Of a stretch of DNA of 64,000 nucleotides, positions 32,688-42,600 are shown in pieces. The translations under genes and the position numbers were made by a program. A model generated the notes under the pieces. It was given only the letters and a program-made list of their open reading frames with translations. It made no database searches and was not told the origin of the DNA. Position 1 is the stretch's first letter, and each line of letters starts with the position of its first letter. Origin of the DNA: Gaoshiqia hydrogeniformans (GTDB lineage Bacteria; Bacteroidota; Bacteroidia; Bacteroidales; Prolixibacteraceae); contig NZ_CP186334.1 in NCBI RefSeq assembly GCF_049347105.1, forward strand, positions 1,922,001-1,986,000, given 5' to 3'.

Positions 32688-34956
32688 CTCTGGCATCCTG
32701 GGCATCGACTACCGCGATGGCAGTCAGGTTGATTATTTCCCTTACCGAGCTTTCCATCTGCAGCACATGGATGGGTTTTTTCATGCCCAGCAGGATCGGG
32801 CCGATGGCCTTCGCGGCTCCCAATTCCTGTAAGACCTTGTACAGGATATTCCCTGAGCTCAGGTTGGGGAAGATCAGTACGTTGGCATCCATATCTTTCA
32901 GTTTGGTAAAGGGAAATTTCTTATGCCTCAGGGCGCCGTTCAGTGCGTAATTAGCTTGCATCTCGCCATCCACGATCAGCTGGGGATGGGTTTGGTGCAG
33001 TATTTTTACTGCTTCCCCGGCCCTGATCGGGCTGCCTTTGCCTTTAAATGCGCCAAAGTTCGAGTAGCTCAGGATGGCGATGAGCGGTTCAATTTTAAAC
33101 CGTTTAACCTCGTTGGCCACCAGCACGGTCGTGTCGGCGATGGTTTGTGCGTCGGGGTCTGAGTTGACAGTGGTGTCGGCCAGGAACAGGGGGCCTTTTC
33201 GGGTAAGCATCAGGTACATGCCGGCAATGTGGGGAAACTCTTCCCTGGGGCCGATCACATGGATGGCCGGGCGGATGGCGTCGGCATATTTATGCGAAAA
33301 CCCGGAGATAAAGGCATCAGCTTCACCGGTTTCCACCATCATACATCCGAAATAGTCGTGGTTGTACATTTTGTCCAGGGCTTCTTCGAAACTCATGCCC
33401 TTGCGTTTTCGTTTTTCAAAGAGTATTTGGGCAAAACGCTGCCGTTTAGCTTCGCTTACCTCCCGGTGAATGTCAACAATGGGAATGTCTGTCATCTCGA
33501 GCATGTTCTTGTTGACGATCTGTTCGATTTCTGTTCGGTTTCCCATAAGAATCGGGTGGGCAATTCCCTGGTCGGCTACAAAGCGCGCTGCTTTCAATAC
33601 CTTCAGGTTGTTGGCATCGGCAAAGACCACTTTCTTCGGATTCTGCCGGGCTTTGTTGCAAATGGTCATAATCAGTTTATTTTCCAGTCCAAGACGGGTG
33701 CCAAGTTCCTGTTCGTATGCCTCCCAGTCTTCAATAGGCTTTCGTGCTACCCCGGAATCCATGGCCGCTTTGGCCACAGCCGGAGAAACGGTAGTGATCA
33801 GACGTGGATCGAGTGGTTTTGGGATGATGTATTCTTTTCCGTAAACAATGTTTTCCATATTGTAAGCCTTGGTGACCAGTTCGGGCACGTATTCTTTGGC
33901 CAGGTTTGCCAGGGCCCGGACCGCGGCAATCTTCATTTCCTCATTAATCACCCTTGCTCTGACGTCGAGCGCTCCGCGGAAAATAAAGGGAAAGCCCAGC
34001 ACATTATTAATTTGGTTGGGATAGTCACTTCTTCCGGTTGCCATGATGATATCATCACGGACATTTGTAGCATCTTCGTACGAAATTTCCGGGGTCGGGT
34101 TGGCCATGGCAAACACAATGGGATTTTTTGCCATACTGCGGATCATTTCTTTCGAAACGACATTTCCAACCGACAGGCCCAGGAAAACATCGGATTCCAC
34201 CATGGCTTCAGCCAGGGAATGATAATGCCGGCGGCATACAAATTCCTGTTTCACCGGATTAAGATCGGTTCGTTTGTCTGACAATACGCCTTTGCTGTCG
34301 AACATGACGATGTTTTCTTTTCTGACGCCAAGCCGGAGGTAGAGTTTGGCGCAGGATACAGACGCCGCCCCCGCCCCGTTAATAACTACTTTTATTTGGT
34401 CAATTGGTTTGCCAACCAGCTCAAGCGCATTTAACAAACCGGCCGCGGAGATAATGGCCGTGCCGTGCTGGTCGTCGTGAAACACGGGGATGTCGAGCGC
34501 TTTTATCAATTGTTGCTCAATGTAGAAACACTCCGGCGCCTTAATATCTTCGAGGTTAATGCCGCCAAAAGTCGGGGAAATGGCCTTTACGACTTCAATT
34601 AGTCGGTCCGGGTCTTTTTCATCGACTTCGATATCAAATACATCAACATCGGCGAATATTTTAAACAACATTCCCTTCCCTTCCATAACCGGTTTCCCGG
34701 CTGCAGGGCCAATATCGCCCAAACCTAAAACCGCTGTGCCGTTTGAGATGACGGCCACCAGGTTGCCTTTTGAGGTGTATTTATAACTGTCTTCAGGGTT
34801 TTGCTGGATTTCGCGACAAGGTTGCGCTACTCCGGGGGTATAGGCCAACGAGAGATCATACTGGGTCAGGTGTGGTTTGGTCGGGATCACTTCAATCTTT
34901 CCCGGCCTTCCTTTTTGATGATACCACAAAGCATCTTCGTAAACTGTTTTTCCCAT
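32680..34956 (-). CDS. maeB: NADP-dependent malic enzyme, MaeB type with phosphotransacetylase-like domain
   Basis: 758 aa. The N-terminal malic enzyme part (about 1-410) shows YTPGVAQPCREI, GLGDIGPAAGKPVMEGKG, HDDQHGTAII and VINGAGAASVSCAKL (NADP-binding). The C-terminal part (about 430-758) is a PTA-like domain, usually regulatory in MaeB and binding acetyl-CoA. The enzyme decarboxylates malate to pyruvate and supplies NADPH. The 3' end overlaps serS by 8 bp in convergent orientation, with no room for a separate terminator. Confidence 0.95.
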   Translation of the reverse strand: MGKTVYEDALWYHQKGRPGKIEVIPTKPHLTQYDLSLAYTPGVAQPCREIQQNPEDSYKYTSKGNLVAVISNGTAVLGLGDIGPAAGKPVMEGKGMLFKIFADVDVFDIEVDEKDPDRLIEVVKAISPTFGGINLEDIKAPECFYIEQQLIKALDIPVFHDDQHGTAIISAAGLLNALELVGKPIDQIKVVINGAGAASVSCAKLYLRLGVRKENIVMFDSKGVLSDKRTDLNPVKQEFVCRRHYHSLAEAMVESDVFLGLSVGNVVSKEMIRSMAKNPIVFAMANPTPEISYEDATNVRDDIIMATGRSDYPNQINNVLGFPFIFRGALDVRARVINEEMKIAAVRALANLAKEYVPELVTKAYNMENIVYGKEYIIPKPLDPRLITTVSPAVAKAAMDSGVARKPIEDWEAYEQELGTRLGLENKLIMTICNKARQNPKKVVFADANNLKVLKAARFVADQGIAHPILMGNRTEIEQIVNKNMLEMTDIPIVDIHREVSEAKRQRFAQILFEKRKRKGMSFEEALDKMYNHDYFGCMMVETGEADAFISGFSHKYADAIRPAIHVIGPREEFPHIAGMYLMLTRKGPLFLADTTVNSDPDAQTIADTTVLVANEVKRFKIEPLIAILSYSNFGAFKGKGSPIRAGEAVKILHQTHPQLIVDGEMQANYALNGALRHKKFPFTKLKDMDANVLIFPNLSSGNILYKVLQELGAAKAIGPILLGMKKPIHVLQMESSVREIINLTAIAVVDAQDARVS

Positions 34957-35137
34957 AGTTTCTGATTTTTGGCATATGATTCAAGTTACGACAATTTTGG
35001 CTGGAGAACCAGTCTTTTGTTCTGGCGTTGTCTGAAATAAGAAGGAATAAGAGCAAAGAATACAAAAAGTTGGTACTGAGCCGAACAGCTTGTCAAAAAG
35101 CTGTTTAAATTTGACCGGATTTAAAAATTAAAAGACT

Positions 35138-36007
35138 ATGAAGAAAATTGTGATTTTGATGCTGATTGCTGTTCTGGCCTCCTGTCAACAAAAAAAGATC
35201 GACCGCATGCAGGTTGTTCAGGATAGCCTGGCCCGGGCAGCGGTTGAAAAAGATTCGGCCATTATTAATTTTGTGGCTGCTATGAATGAAATTCAGGAAA
35301 ACCTGGATTCGATTAAACAGATGGAAGCTATTGTCAGGATTGAAGCCAGCGGCTCCAACGAGATGAGACGAAATTCGAAGGAGCAGATTATGAGCGATAT
35401 CCAAACGATTCATGACTTGCTGGCCAGGAATAAGGAATTGGTTGCCCAACTCGAGAAAAAACTGGGCGCATCGAACGCGAAAGTGGCTGAACTGCAGAAA
35501 GCCATTACCATTCTAAACCGGCAGGTAGAGCAGAAGAATGTTGAAATTGCCGCCTTGAATGCCGAGTTGCAGCGAATGCAAATCGATATTTCGGGGCTGA
35601 ACGAGCGAATTGATCTGATGACGGAAGAAAGCCTGCATAAAGATCAGGTGATCAGTGATAAATCGAGAACAATAAGCGAGCAGACCATCGCCATCAATAC
35701 AGCTTTTTATGTTTTTGGAACGGAAAAAGAACTGAAAGAAAACGGCGTCATTGAGAAACGGGGCGGTTTTCTTGGAATCGGACGATCGTTGAAAATGAAA
35801 GAAAATTTCAACAGGGATTATTTTACCGAGGTCGATATCCGCGAATTTTTTCAACTTGATCTGAATGTGAAAAAAGCCGAGCTGATTACCACGCACACCG
35901 CCGGATCGTATTATTTTAACGGTGAAAAACCGGTTGAAAGCCTGGTGATTGAAAACCCGCGCGAATTCTGGAGCGCTTCCAAATACCTTGTGGTGGTGGT
36001 CGATTAA
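35138..36007 (+). CDS. Coiled-coil lipoprotein, unknown function
   Basis: 289 aa. The lipoprotein signal is MKKIVILMLIAVLASC (Cys16). A long coiled coil runs from about 20 to 190 (heptads in VAQLEKKLGASNAKVAELQK, VEQKNVEIAALNAELQRMQ). A C-terminal beta-rich domain (about 190-289) contains YVFGTEKELKENGVIEKRGG and TTHTAGSYYFNG. Similar proteins are found across Bacteroidota without assigned function; an envelope scaffold role is possible. It is followed by a strong hairpin at 36036-36083 and is not part of an obvious operon. Confidence 0.75.
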   Translation: MKKIVILMLIAVLASCQQKKIDRMQVVQDSLARAAVEKDSAIINFVAAMNEIQENLDSIKQMEAIVRIEASGSNEMRRNSKEQIMSDIQTIHDLLARNKELVAQLEKKLGASNAKVAELQKAITILNRQVEQKNVEIAALNAELQRMQIDISGLNERIDLMTEESLHKDQVISDKSRTISEQTIAINTAFYVFGTEKELKENGVIEKRGGFLGIGRSLKMKENFNRDYFTEVDIREFFQLDLNVKKAELITTHTAGSYYFNGEKPVESLVIENPREFWSASKYLVVVVD

Positions 36008-36035
36008 ACCCCGGCTTCACCTGAAATTAAAAAGA

Positions 36036-36088
36036 CTGACCCGTTCAGGCTCCGAACAGTCCTCAGAAGCCTGAACGGGTCAGCTTTT
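36036..36088 (+). terminator. Long perfect hairpin, probable terminator between convergent genes
   Basis: CTGACCCGTTCAGGCT (36036-36051) pairs perfectly with AGCCTGAACGGGTCAG (36068-36083) around a 16-nt loop, followed by CTTTT. It lies between the convergent coiled-coil lipoprotein and pyrC genes. Confidence 0.7.
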
Positions 36089-36118
36089 CGTGCCGGATGC
36101 AACGATGACATCCGTTTG

Positions 36119-37465
36119 TTAGTTCCCTGTGTTAAACATCAGCCGTTTACCGGTAATCCCCGGTGTCATGGTTCCGCGATCGTATGCCAGCCGGCCGTTT
36201 ACAAAGGTTTTCTCCACCTGGTGACTGAATTCGGTTCCCTCGAAGGGCGACCAGCCGCATTTGCAGATGATATTTTCGGGAACGACGGTCCACGATTTTT
36301 CCGGGTCGATCAGTACGAGGTCGGCATACCAGCCTTCGCGAAGATAGCCGCGCCGGTCAATCCGGAATAAGTCGGCCGGGGCGTGACACATTTTTTCAAC
36401 CACCTTCTCGGCAGAGATGATTCCTTTACGGACAAACTCGAACATGGCCGTCAGCGAATGTTGAACGAGCGGCCCTCCCGATGGCGCTTTGAAGTAAGGA
36501 TGAGATTTTTCATCGAGGGTATGGGGGGCATGATCGGTGGCAACCACATCAATGGTATCATTCAGCAAGGCGGCCCACAGGGCTGCCCGGTCTTCTGCCG
36601 ATTTAATGGCCGGGTTCCACTTGATGCGCGTTCCGTAGCCGATGTAGTCTTTCTCTTCGAACCAGAGGTGGTGCACACAGACTTCGGCTGTAATCTTTTT
36701 TTCTTTTACCGGGCCGGCCTGGAATAATTGCATTTCGTCGGCCGATGACAAGTGGAGGACATGCAGCCGGGTTCCGAATTTTGAAGCCAGTTCCACGGCC
36801 TTCGACGACGATTTGAAACAAGCCTCGGCGCTCCTGATTTTTGAATGACGCGAAATGGGAACAATTTCTCCGTACTTCTGCCGGTAGATTTCGATATTCC
36901 GTCTGATAATACCTTCGTCTTCACAGTGGGTAGCCACCAATGTCGGGGCGTGCCTGAAGATTTCGGACAAGGCTTTTTCGTTGTCGACGAGCATATTGCC
37001 TGTTGATGAACCCATGAACACCTTAATCCCGCATACCGCTGCCGGATCGGTTGCCAGCACTTCTTTCAGGTTGTCGTTGGTGGCGCCCATGTAAAACGAA
37101 TAGTTCACGGCCGAAACCTCTGCTGCGCGGGCATATTTTTTGGCCAATTCGTCCTGGCTGGTGGTTTGGGGGTTGGTATTGGGCATTTCCATGTAGGAAG
37201 TGATTCCTCCGGCGAGCGCTGCCCGCGATTCGGAGGCGATATCGCCCTTGTGCGTCAACCCCGGTTCGCGGAAATGGACCTGATCATCAATAGCTCCGGG
37301 GATCAGGTATTTTCCCTCCGCCTCAATAACGGTTGCCGATTTCAGCTCTGCTTCGGGGATTTCGTCCCGGTAAATTTTCCGGATAAATTCTCCCTCAATC
37401 AATACACTTCCCGTAAATTTTTTCCCTTCATTAATCAGAGTGGCCTGTCGGATGATTGTTTTCAT
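36119..37465 (-). CDS. pyrC: Dihydroorotase
   Basis: About 448 aa from ATG 37465; the open frame reaches 37504, but MKTIIRQATLINEGKKF is the family start. Motifs: GAIDDQVHFREPGLTHKGD (metal-site loop), EMPNTNPQT, MGSSTGNMLVD, ATHCEDE, LHVLHLSSADE and VATDHAPHT (catalytic Asp). In the first loop, the usual H-x-H reads Q-x-H; as I recall, this substitution is common in Bacteroidota members. The lysine normally carboxylated in class I enzymes has a counterpart in GIKVFMGSS. It cyclises carbamoyl-aspartate to dihydroorotate. The dpm-like GT2 gene lies upstream on the same strand, 128 bp away. Confidence 0.94.
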   Translation of the reverse strand: MKTIIRQATLINEGKKFTGSVLIEGEFIRKIYRDEIPEAELKSATVIEAEGKYLIPGAIDDQVHFREPGLTHKGDIASESRAALAGGITSYMEMPNTNPQTTSQDELAKKYARAAEVSAVNYSFYMGATNDNLKEVLATDPAAVCGIKVFMGSSTGNMLVDNEKALSEIFRHAPTLVATHCEDEGIIRRNIEIYRQKYGEIVPISRHSKIRSAEACFKSSSKAVELASKFGTRLHVLHLSSADEMQLFQAGPVKEKKITAEVCVHHLWFEEKDYIGYGTRIKWNPAIKSAEDRAALWAALLNDTIDVVATDHAPHTLDEKSHPYFKAPSGGPLVQHSLTAMFEFVRKGIISAEKVVEKMCHAPADLFRIDRRGYLREGWYADLVLIDPEKSWTVVPENIICKCGWSPFEGTEFSHQVEKTFVNGRLAYDRGTMTPGITGKRLMFNTGN

Positions 37466-37592
37466 AAAGATGATGCTTCGATTTTTATTTCGGTTACGTG
37501 TCAAAAAACAAAAAGGCTACATTTATGCAGCCTTAAATAATTGTTGTAAGCGTCGATTTGTTCATTTCCAAACAGGAAATTGGCGATAAACC

Positions 37593-38345
37593 TTAAGGCT
37601 GATCTTCATTTTTTACCTGTTTATAATGCTTAAACCAGCTGCGTAATTTCATCTTCAAAATTCCCCAAAGGGCTTCATTAAAGATTCCGCCGTTCATTTT
37701 GGAGCTTCCTTCCTGCCGCTCGGTAAAGATAATCGGAACTTCAACCAGTTTGAATTTGTGTTTCCAGGCGGTAAACTTCATTTCAACCTGAAACCCGTAA
37801 CCTTTTAGCCGGATACCCTCCAGATCAATGGTTTGCAGTACTTCTTTCCGGTAACATTTAAAGCCAGCAGTGGTGTCCATGATCTTCATCCCGGTAACCA
37901 TACGCACGTAAACGGAGGCAAAGTACGACATCAGGACACGGCCCAGCGGCCAGTTGATCACGTTAATGCCTTTAATGTACCGCGACCCGATGGCCAGATC
38001 GGCTCCCTGGTTGGCGCAGGCGTCGTATAAAAGCTCCAGGTCGTCGGGGTTGTGCGAAAAGTCACAGTCCATCTCGAAAATAAAATCAGCGCCGTGTTCG
38101 AGCGCCCATTGAAAACCGGTAATATAAGCTGTACCGAGCCCCAGTTTGCCTTTACGTTCCAGTAAGTGCAGGGTTTCGGGAAATTCCTGTTGCAGGTTTT
38201 TAACAATAGCCGCTGTCCCATCCGGCGAATGATCGTCGATAATCAATAATTCAAACGGAGTTTTTAAGGAGAAAACTCGTCTGATCATCTTCTCCACATT
38301 TTCCTTCTCGTTGTATGTCGGGATAATTACCAGGTTTTTTTTCAC
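37593..38345 (-). CDS. Polyprenol-phosphate mannosyltransferase-like GT2 (Dpm1/Ppm1-like)
   Basis: 250 aa, a soluble GT-A fold without C-terminal TM helices. Motifs: LVIIPTYNEKENVEKMIRRV, LIIDDHSPDGTA, GLGTAYITGF, MDCDFSHNPDDL (DXD), DTTAGFKCYRKEVL and VEVPIIFTERQEGSSKM. It is predicted to form a polyprenyl-phosphate-linked hexose from GDP-mannose or a similar donor. The length and the ERxxGxSKM motif fit DPMS enzymes. Confidence 0.92.
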   Translation of the reverse strand: MKKNLVIIPTYNEKENVEKMIRRVFSLKTPFELLIIDDHSPDGTAAIVKNLQQEFPETLHLLERKGKLGLGTAYITGFQWALEHGADFIFEMDCDFSHNPDDLELLYDACANQGADLAIGSRYIKGINVINWPLGRVLMSYFASVYVRMVTGMKIMDTTAGFKCYRKEVLQTIDLEGIRLKGYGFQVEMKFTAWKHKFKLVEVPIIFTERQEGSSKMNGGIFNEALWGILKMKLRSWFKHYKQVKNEDQP

Positions 38346-38529
38346 GTATCCGAGAGATTATAGTTTATGCGAAAATAGAGTTTTTACCGGACTTCCGAGT
38401 ACAAATACCGAATTAATCAAATCCAAACAGAGACAAGACATTGGTCCCCGCATTAAAAACGTTTTATTTCTTTTAGAAGCATCAAATGAAGCGTATCTTG
38501 CACCAAGGTTTAACTAATTTTTTTCTCCC

Positions 38530-38997
38530 ATGAATTTTTCACTTATCCGGATTGATTTGAATGAAGAGGAGCACTGTCGGCAACTGATCCGCCTGCTTGG
38601 CCTGTACATGCAGGATGAGATGGGCAATGGCGCACCCATGCCGGAAGAACTGGCTCCGCAACTGATAAACGGGTTGAAGCAACATGCCGGCTACCTGGGT
38701 TTTTTGGCGCTGGCAGATGGCCAATATGCCGCTTTGGCCAATTGCAATAAAAATTTCTCAACCTTTAAAGCCAGGCCGCTCATCAACATTCACGACTTTA
38801 TCGTCGATCCTGCTTTTCGCGGGCAAGGCGTTGGCCGGTTCCTGCTGGATGCCATTGCCGGTTATGGCCGGCAGAACGGCTACTGCCGGATCAATCTTGA
38901 AGTCAGGCACGACAACCTGAAAGCACAAAAGCTTTACCGGAAGGCGGGATACCACGAATGCGGGGAGCCTGTGTTCTTTTGGGAGAAAAACCTATAG
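38530..38997 (+). CDS. GNAT family N-acetyltransferase
   Basis: 155 aa, one acetyltransferase_1 domain. Motif A is VDPAFRGQGVGRFLLDAI (Q/R-x-x-G-x-G/A acetyl-CoA loop, about 94-111), followed by LEVRHDNLKAQKLYRKAGY. The substrate is unknown. It is monocistronic, converging with the thioredoxin-like gene. Confidence 0.9.
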   Translation: MNFSLIRIDLNEEEHCRQLIRLLGLYMQDEMGNGAPMPEELAPQLINGLKQHAGYLGFLALADGQYAALANCNKNFSTFKARPLINIHDFIVDPAFRGQGVGRFLLDAIAGYGRQNGYCRINLEVRHDNLKAQKLYRKAGYHECGEPVFFWEKNL

Positions 38998-39007
38998 GTT
39001 TTCCCGG

Positions 39008-39358
39008 CTATTTGTCCGTTAGTAATTTTCGATCCAGAATAGTGGCAATTTGCTCTTTACTCTGGATACTGCTGGTGGCATGAACCAATTGGCCGTTTTT
39101 ATAATAAACCACAAAGGGAAGTCCCATGAAACCACGGCATTCCGGGGCATTCCGGATGACAGCTGCATCAGGAATGTCGAATTCCATATCGGCAAATACC
39201 ACCTGTTCATATTGGTTTTCCAGTTGGGTCATGGCCGCGTAAACCGGGATGCACATCGGGCCCATGCGGCCGCAGCAAATCATGACGTTTTCGTTTTCTG
39301 AAATGATCTTTTTATGTTCTTCTGCCGATAAAACATGTTTTAAGTTGGTGTGAAGCAT
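39008..39358 (-). CDS. Thioredoxin-fold protein with atypical cysteine spacing
   Basis: About 116 aa from ATG 39358 (MLHTNLKHVL); the open frame continues to 39415 but lacks family sequence. Thioredoxin-like order of elements: an N-terminal helix, ENVMICCGRMGPMCIPVYAA, VFADMEFDIPDAAVIR and the cis-Pro loop MGLPFVVYYKNGQLV. The usual WCGPC is replaced by CCGRMGPMC, with six residues between the second and third cysteines, so a standard CXXC redox site is absent. Role unknown; possibly a thiol or metal-binding protein. Confidence 0.82.
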   Translation of the reverse strand: MLHTNLKHVLSAEEHKKIISENENVMICCGRMGPMCIPVYAAMTQLENQYEQVVFADMEFDIPDAAVIRNAPECRGFMGLPFVVYYKNGQLVHATSSIQSKEQIATILDRKLLTDK

Positions 39359-39597
39359 GATGTAAAATTTAAATATTAAGATATCTGCATATAGCAATTT
39401 ATATGCCAAAATCACATTTGTTCATTTTAAATAGAAATTGGGATAAAATCTGCACGGGACGGTATTCATCCGGGTCAGCAAGCTTGCAGATGCGGTAGTT
39501 TCCTGACAGCATGGCAGTCGGTAACTTCGCGGTTATTTGCAGGTAAGAAAAATGGAAATTACCGGCGGCAGGCAACCGATCTGCGAATCCAAATCTG

Positions 39598-39605
39598 TAT
39601 CTTTG
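39598..39605 (+). promoter_or_regulatory. Candidate -7 element inside the extended mfd frame
   Basis: TATCTTTG fits TAnnTTTG and lies 18 bp upstream of the TTG proposed as the mfd start (39624). Its position favours the downstream start over the upstream TTG at 39537. Confidence 0.5.
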
Positions 39606-39623
39606 CATCCAAAATTTTACAAG

Positions 39624-42600
39624 TTGGAGTTGAAAGAATTTCGGCGCTTGTTCGAAAAAAGCGAAGCTATTCAGCGCATTTTAGGCCAGACGAATACCCC
39701 GGGTGAAAAATTTCACCTGAAGGGGCTTATTGGCTCGTCTCAAAGTTTGTTGGCATCCGTTATGGCCGAAAGGCTGAAACAACCGGTCGTTTTCATCATG
39801 AATGACCGGGAAGAAGCCGCCTACCTGTACGACGATCTGAATAACCTGCAAACCGACGCAACGGTCCTCTTTTTCCCCGGTTCATATAAACGTTCAGTTC
39901 AGTACGAACAGCTTGAGCAGGAAAATATTATTCTCCGAACCGAGGTACTGACCAGGTTGCACGACGGTAAGCCGGTCTGTATTTCCACTTATCCCGAAGC
40001 CCTGGCTGAGAAGGTGATCACCGGGGAAGCCCTGGCTTCCAATAGTTTTCAAGTACGCAAAGGTGACAAATTGTCTATCGATTTTCTGAACGATGTGTTG
40101 TTCGAATACGGTTTTGAGCGCGTCGACTTTGCCGTTGAACCCGGGCAGTACGCCATTCGTGGCAGTCTGGTCGATATTTATTCTTTTGCAAATGAAGATC
40201 CGTATCGCCTTGATTTCTTTGGCGACGAAGTTGACTCCATCCGAAGCTTTGATATCGACACGCAGATTTCACGCCAAAAGCTCGATAGAATTGTAATCAT
40301 TCCGAACATCCAGAGCGGGTTGGATGAGGAACGCCGGGACAATTTCCTGAATTTTCTGACGCCTGAAAGTATCGTTGTCGCCCGCGATGTTAAACTGGTT
40401 GCCGACCTGATAGAAGGGATTTACCAGCAAGTTGTCCGTTCGGATGGTCAGGATGAAGAAACCAGGAGCAGGCTGATCCCGGGCGGCGAATTTTTAAGTT
40501 CGCTCGGGCGGCTTACTTGTCTGGAAACCGGAAATACCACTTACTTTAAGACGAAGCATATTTTTGAGTTCAATACATCACCGCAACCGGCATTCAATAA
40601 AAACTTTGAACTGTTGGCTCAAAACCTGAAAGATAACCTGGCCGCCGGCTACCAGGTCTTTATTCTTTCGGCCAACGAAAAACAAGTAGAGCGGCTTCAG
40701 GCCATTTTCGACGATAAAAGCCTGAATGTGCCATTTACCGCCCTGTCTTTTGCCCTGAACGACGGGTTTATCGACCACGACCTGAAACTGTGTTGTTATA
40801 CCGACCACCAGATTTTTGAACGTTATCACCGGTTTCAGGTGAAAAGCCGGAAAGAACAGAAAGAAAGTATCAGCCTGAAGGAACTGAATAAACTTCATAC
40901 GGGCGACTACGTGGTACACATCGACCACGGGATTGGTCGGTTTGCCGGGTTGGTAAAAACCGAAGTCAACGGGAAAATTCAGGAAGCCATCCGGCTTACC
41001 TATAAGGACAACGACGTGTTACTGGTGAGTATCCACTCGCTGCACCGGATTTCGAAATATAAGGGAAAAGACGGGCTGGAGCCCAACATCAATAAATTAG
41101 GAAGCGGTGCCTGGCAAAAGCTGAAAGACCGGACCAAGAGTAAGGTGAAAGATATTGCCCGCGACCTGATTGCCCTGTATGCCCGACGCAGGCAGGAAAA
41201 GGGCTTTGCTTTTTCTCCCGATTCTTACCTTCAGACCGAGTTGGAAGCTTCGTTCATTTTTGAAGATACGCCCGACCAGATGAAAACCACTCAGGCGGTG
41301 AAAGAGGATATGGAACGCCTGATCCCGATGGACCGCCTGGTTTGCGGCGACGTGGGCTTTGGGAAGACAGAAATAGCCATCCGCGCGGCATTTAAGGCTG
41401 TAGCCGACAGCAAACAGGTGGCCGTGCTGGTACCGACTACCATCCTGGCCCTTCAGCATTATAAAACATTTAAAGACCGTTTAGCCGATTTTCCGGCAAA
41501 AATTGAATACGTCAGTCGTTTACGTCCGGCCGGCGATGTGAAAAATATTTTAAAAGAAGCGGCTGCCGGAAAGATTGATATCCTGATTGGCACGCACCGA
41601 CTAATCGGGAAAGATGTGAAATTTAAAGATCTGGGTCTGCTGATTGTGGACGAGGAGCAGAAGTTCGGCGTTTCGGTGAAGGAAAAGCTGAAGCAGCTGA
41701 AGCTGAATGTCGATACACTTACCCTGACAGCAACGCCGATCCCGCGCACCTTGCAATTTTCGCTGATGGGCGCCCGCGACTTGTCGATCATTCAAACGCC
41801 TCCGCCCAACCGTTACCCGATTATTACCGAGCTGCACGGCTTTAACAAAGAGATTATCCGCGAAGCCATTCTCCACGAAGTGGGCCGTAACGGGCAGGTA
41901 TTTTTTATTCATAACCGGGTACAGAATATTTACGAAGTAGAGCAAGTAATTCAGCGGATTGTGCCCGGGGTGAAAACCGTGGTTGCCCACGGGCAAATGG
42001 AAGGACCGAAGCTGGAGAAAATTATGCTCGGCTTTATTAACGGCGACTTTGATGTACTGATCGCGACCACCATCATTGAATCGGGACTGGATATTCCGAA
42101 TGCCAATACCATCATCATCAACCATGCCGAGAACTTTGGACTGAGCGATTTACACCAGTTGCGGGGCAGGGTAGGGCGTTCCAATAAAAAGGCCTTTTGT
42201 TACCTGTTGGCGCCTCCTTTGTCGCTGGTAAGCCCCGAAGCCCGGCGCCGCCTGCAGGCCATCGAAGAATTTTCGGACCTGGGCAGCGGTTTTAACATTG
42301 CCATGCGCGACCTGGATATCCGGGGAGCGGGCAACCTGCTGGGAGCCGAACAAAGCGGTTTCATTGCCGATATCGGCTACGAAACCTACCACCGTATCTT
42401 GAACGAAGCGATTCAGGAACTGAAACACGACGAGTATAAAGAGTTGTTTGAAGAAGAAAAAGAAGAAGCCGGGAAAGCCTTCCTGAAGGGTGGTTTTGTT
42501 CACGACTGCCAGATTGATACCGATATGGAACTGCTTTTCCCCGACAGCTATATCCAAAGTATTTCGGAACGGATGCTATTGTACCGCGAGCTGGACAGCA

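Noticed and set aside
33229..34281. 350-codon plus-strand ORF opposite maeB
   Set aside because: Long but antisense to a well-conserved enzyme; composition is that of a mirrored coding frame and no domain is recognisable.
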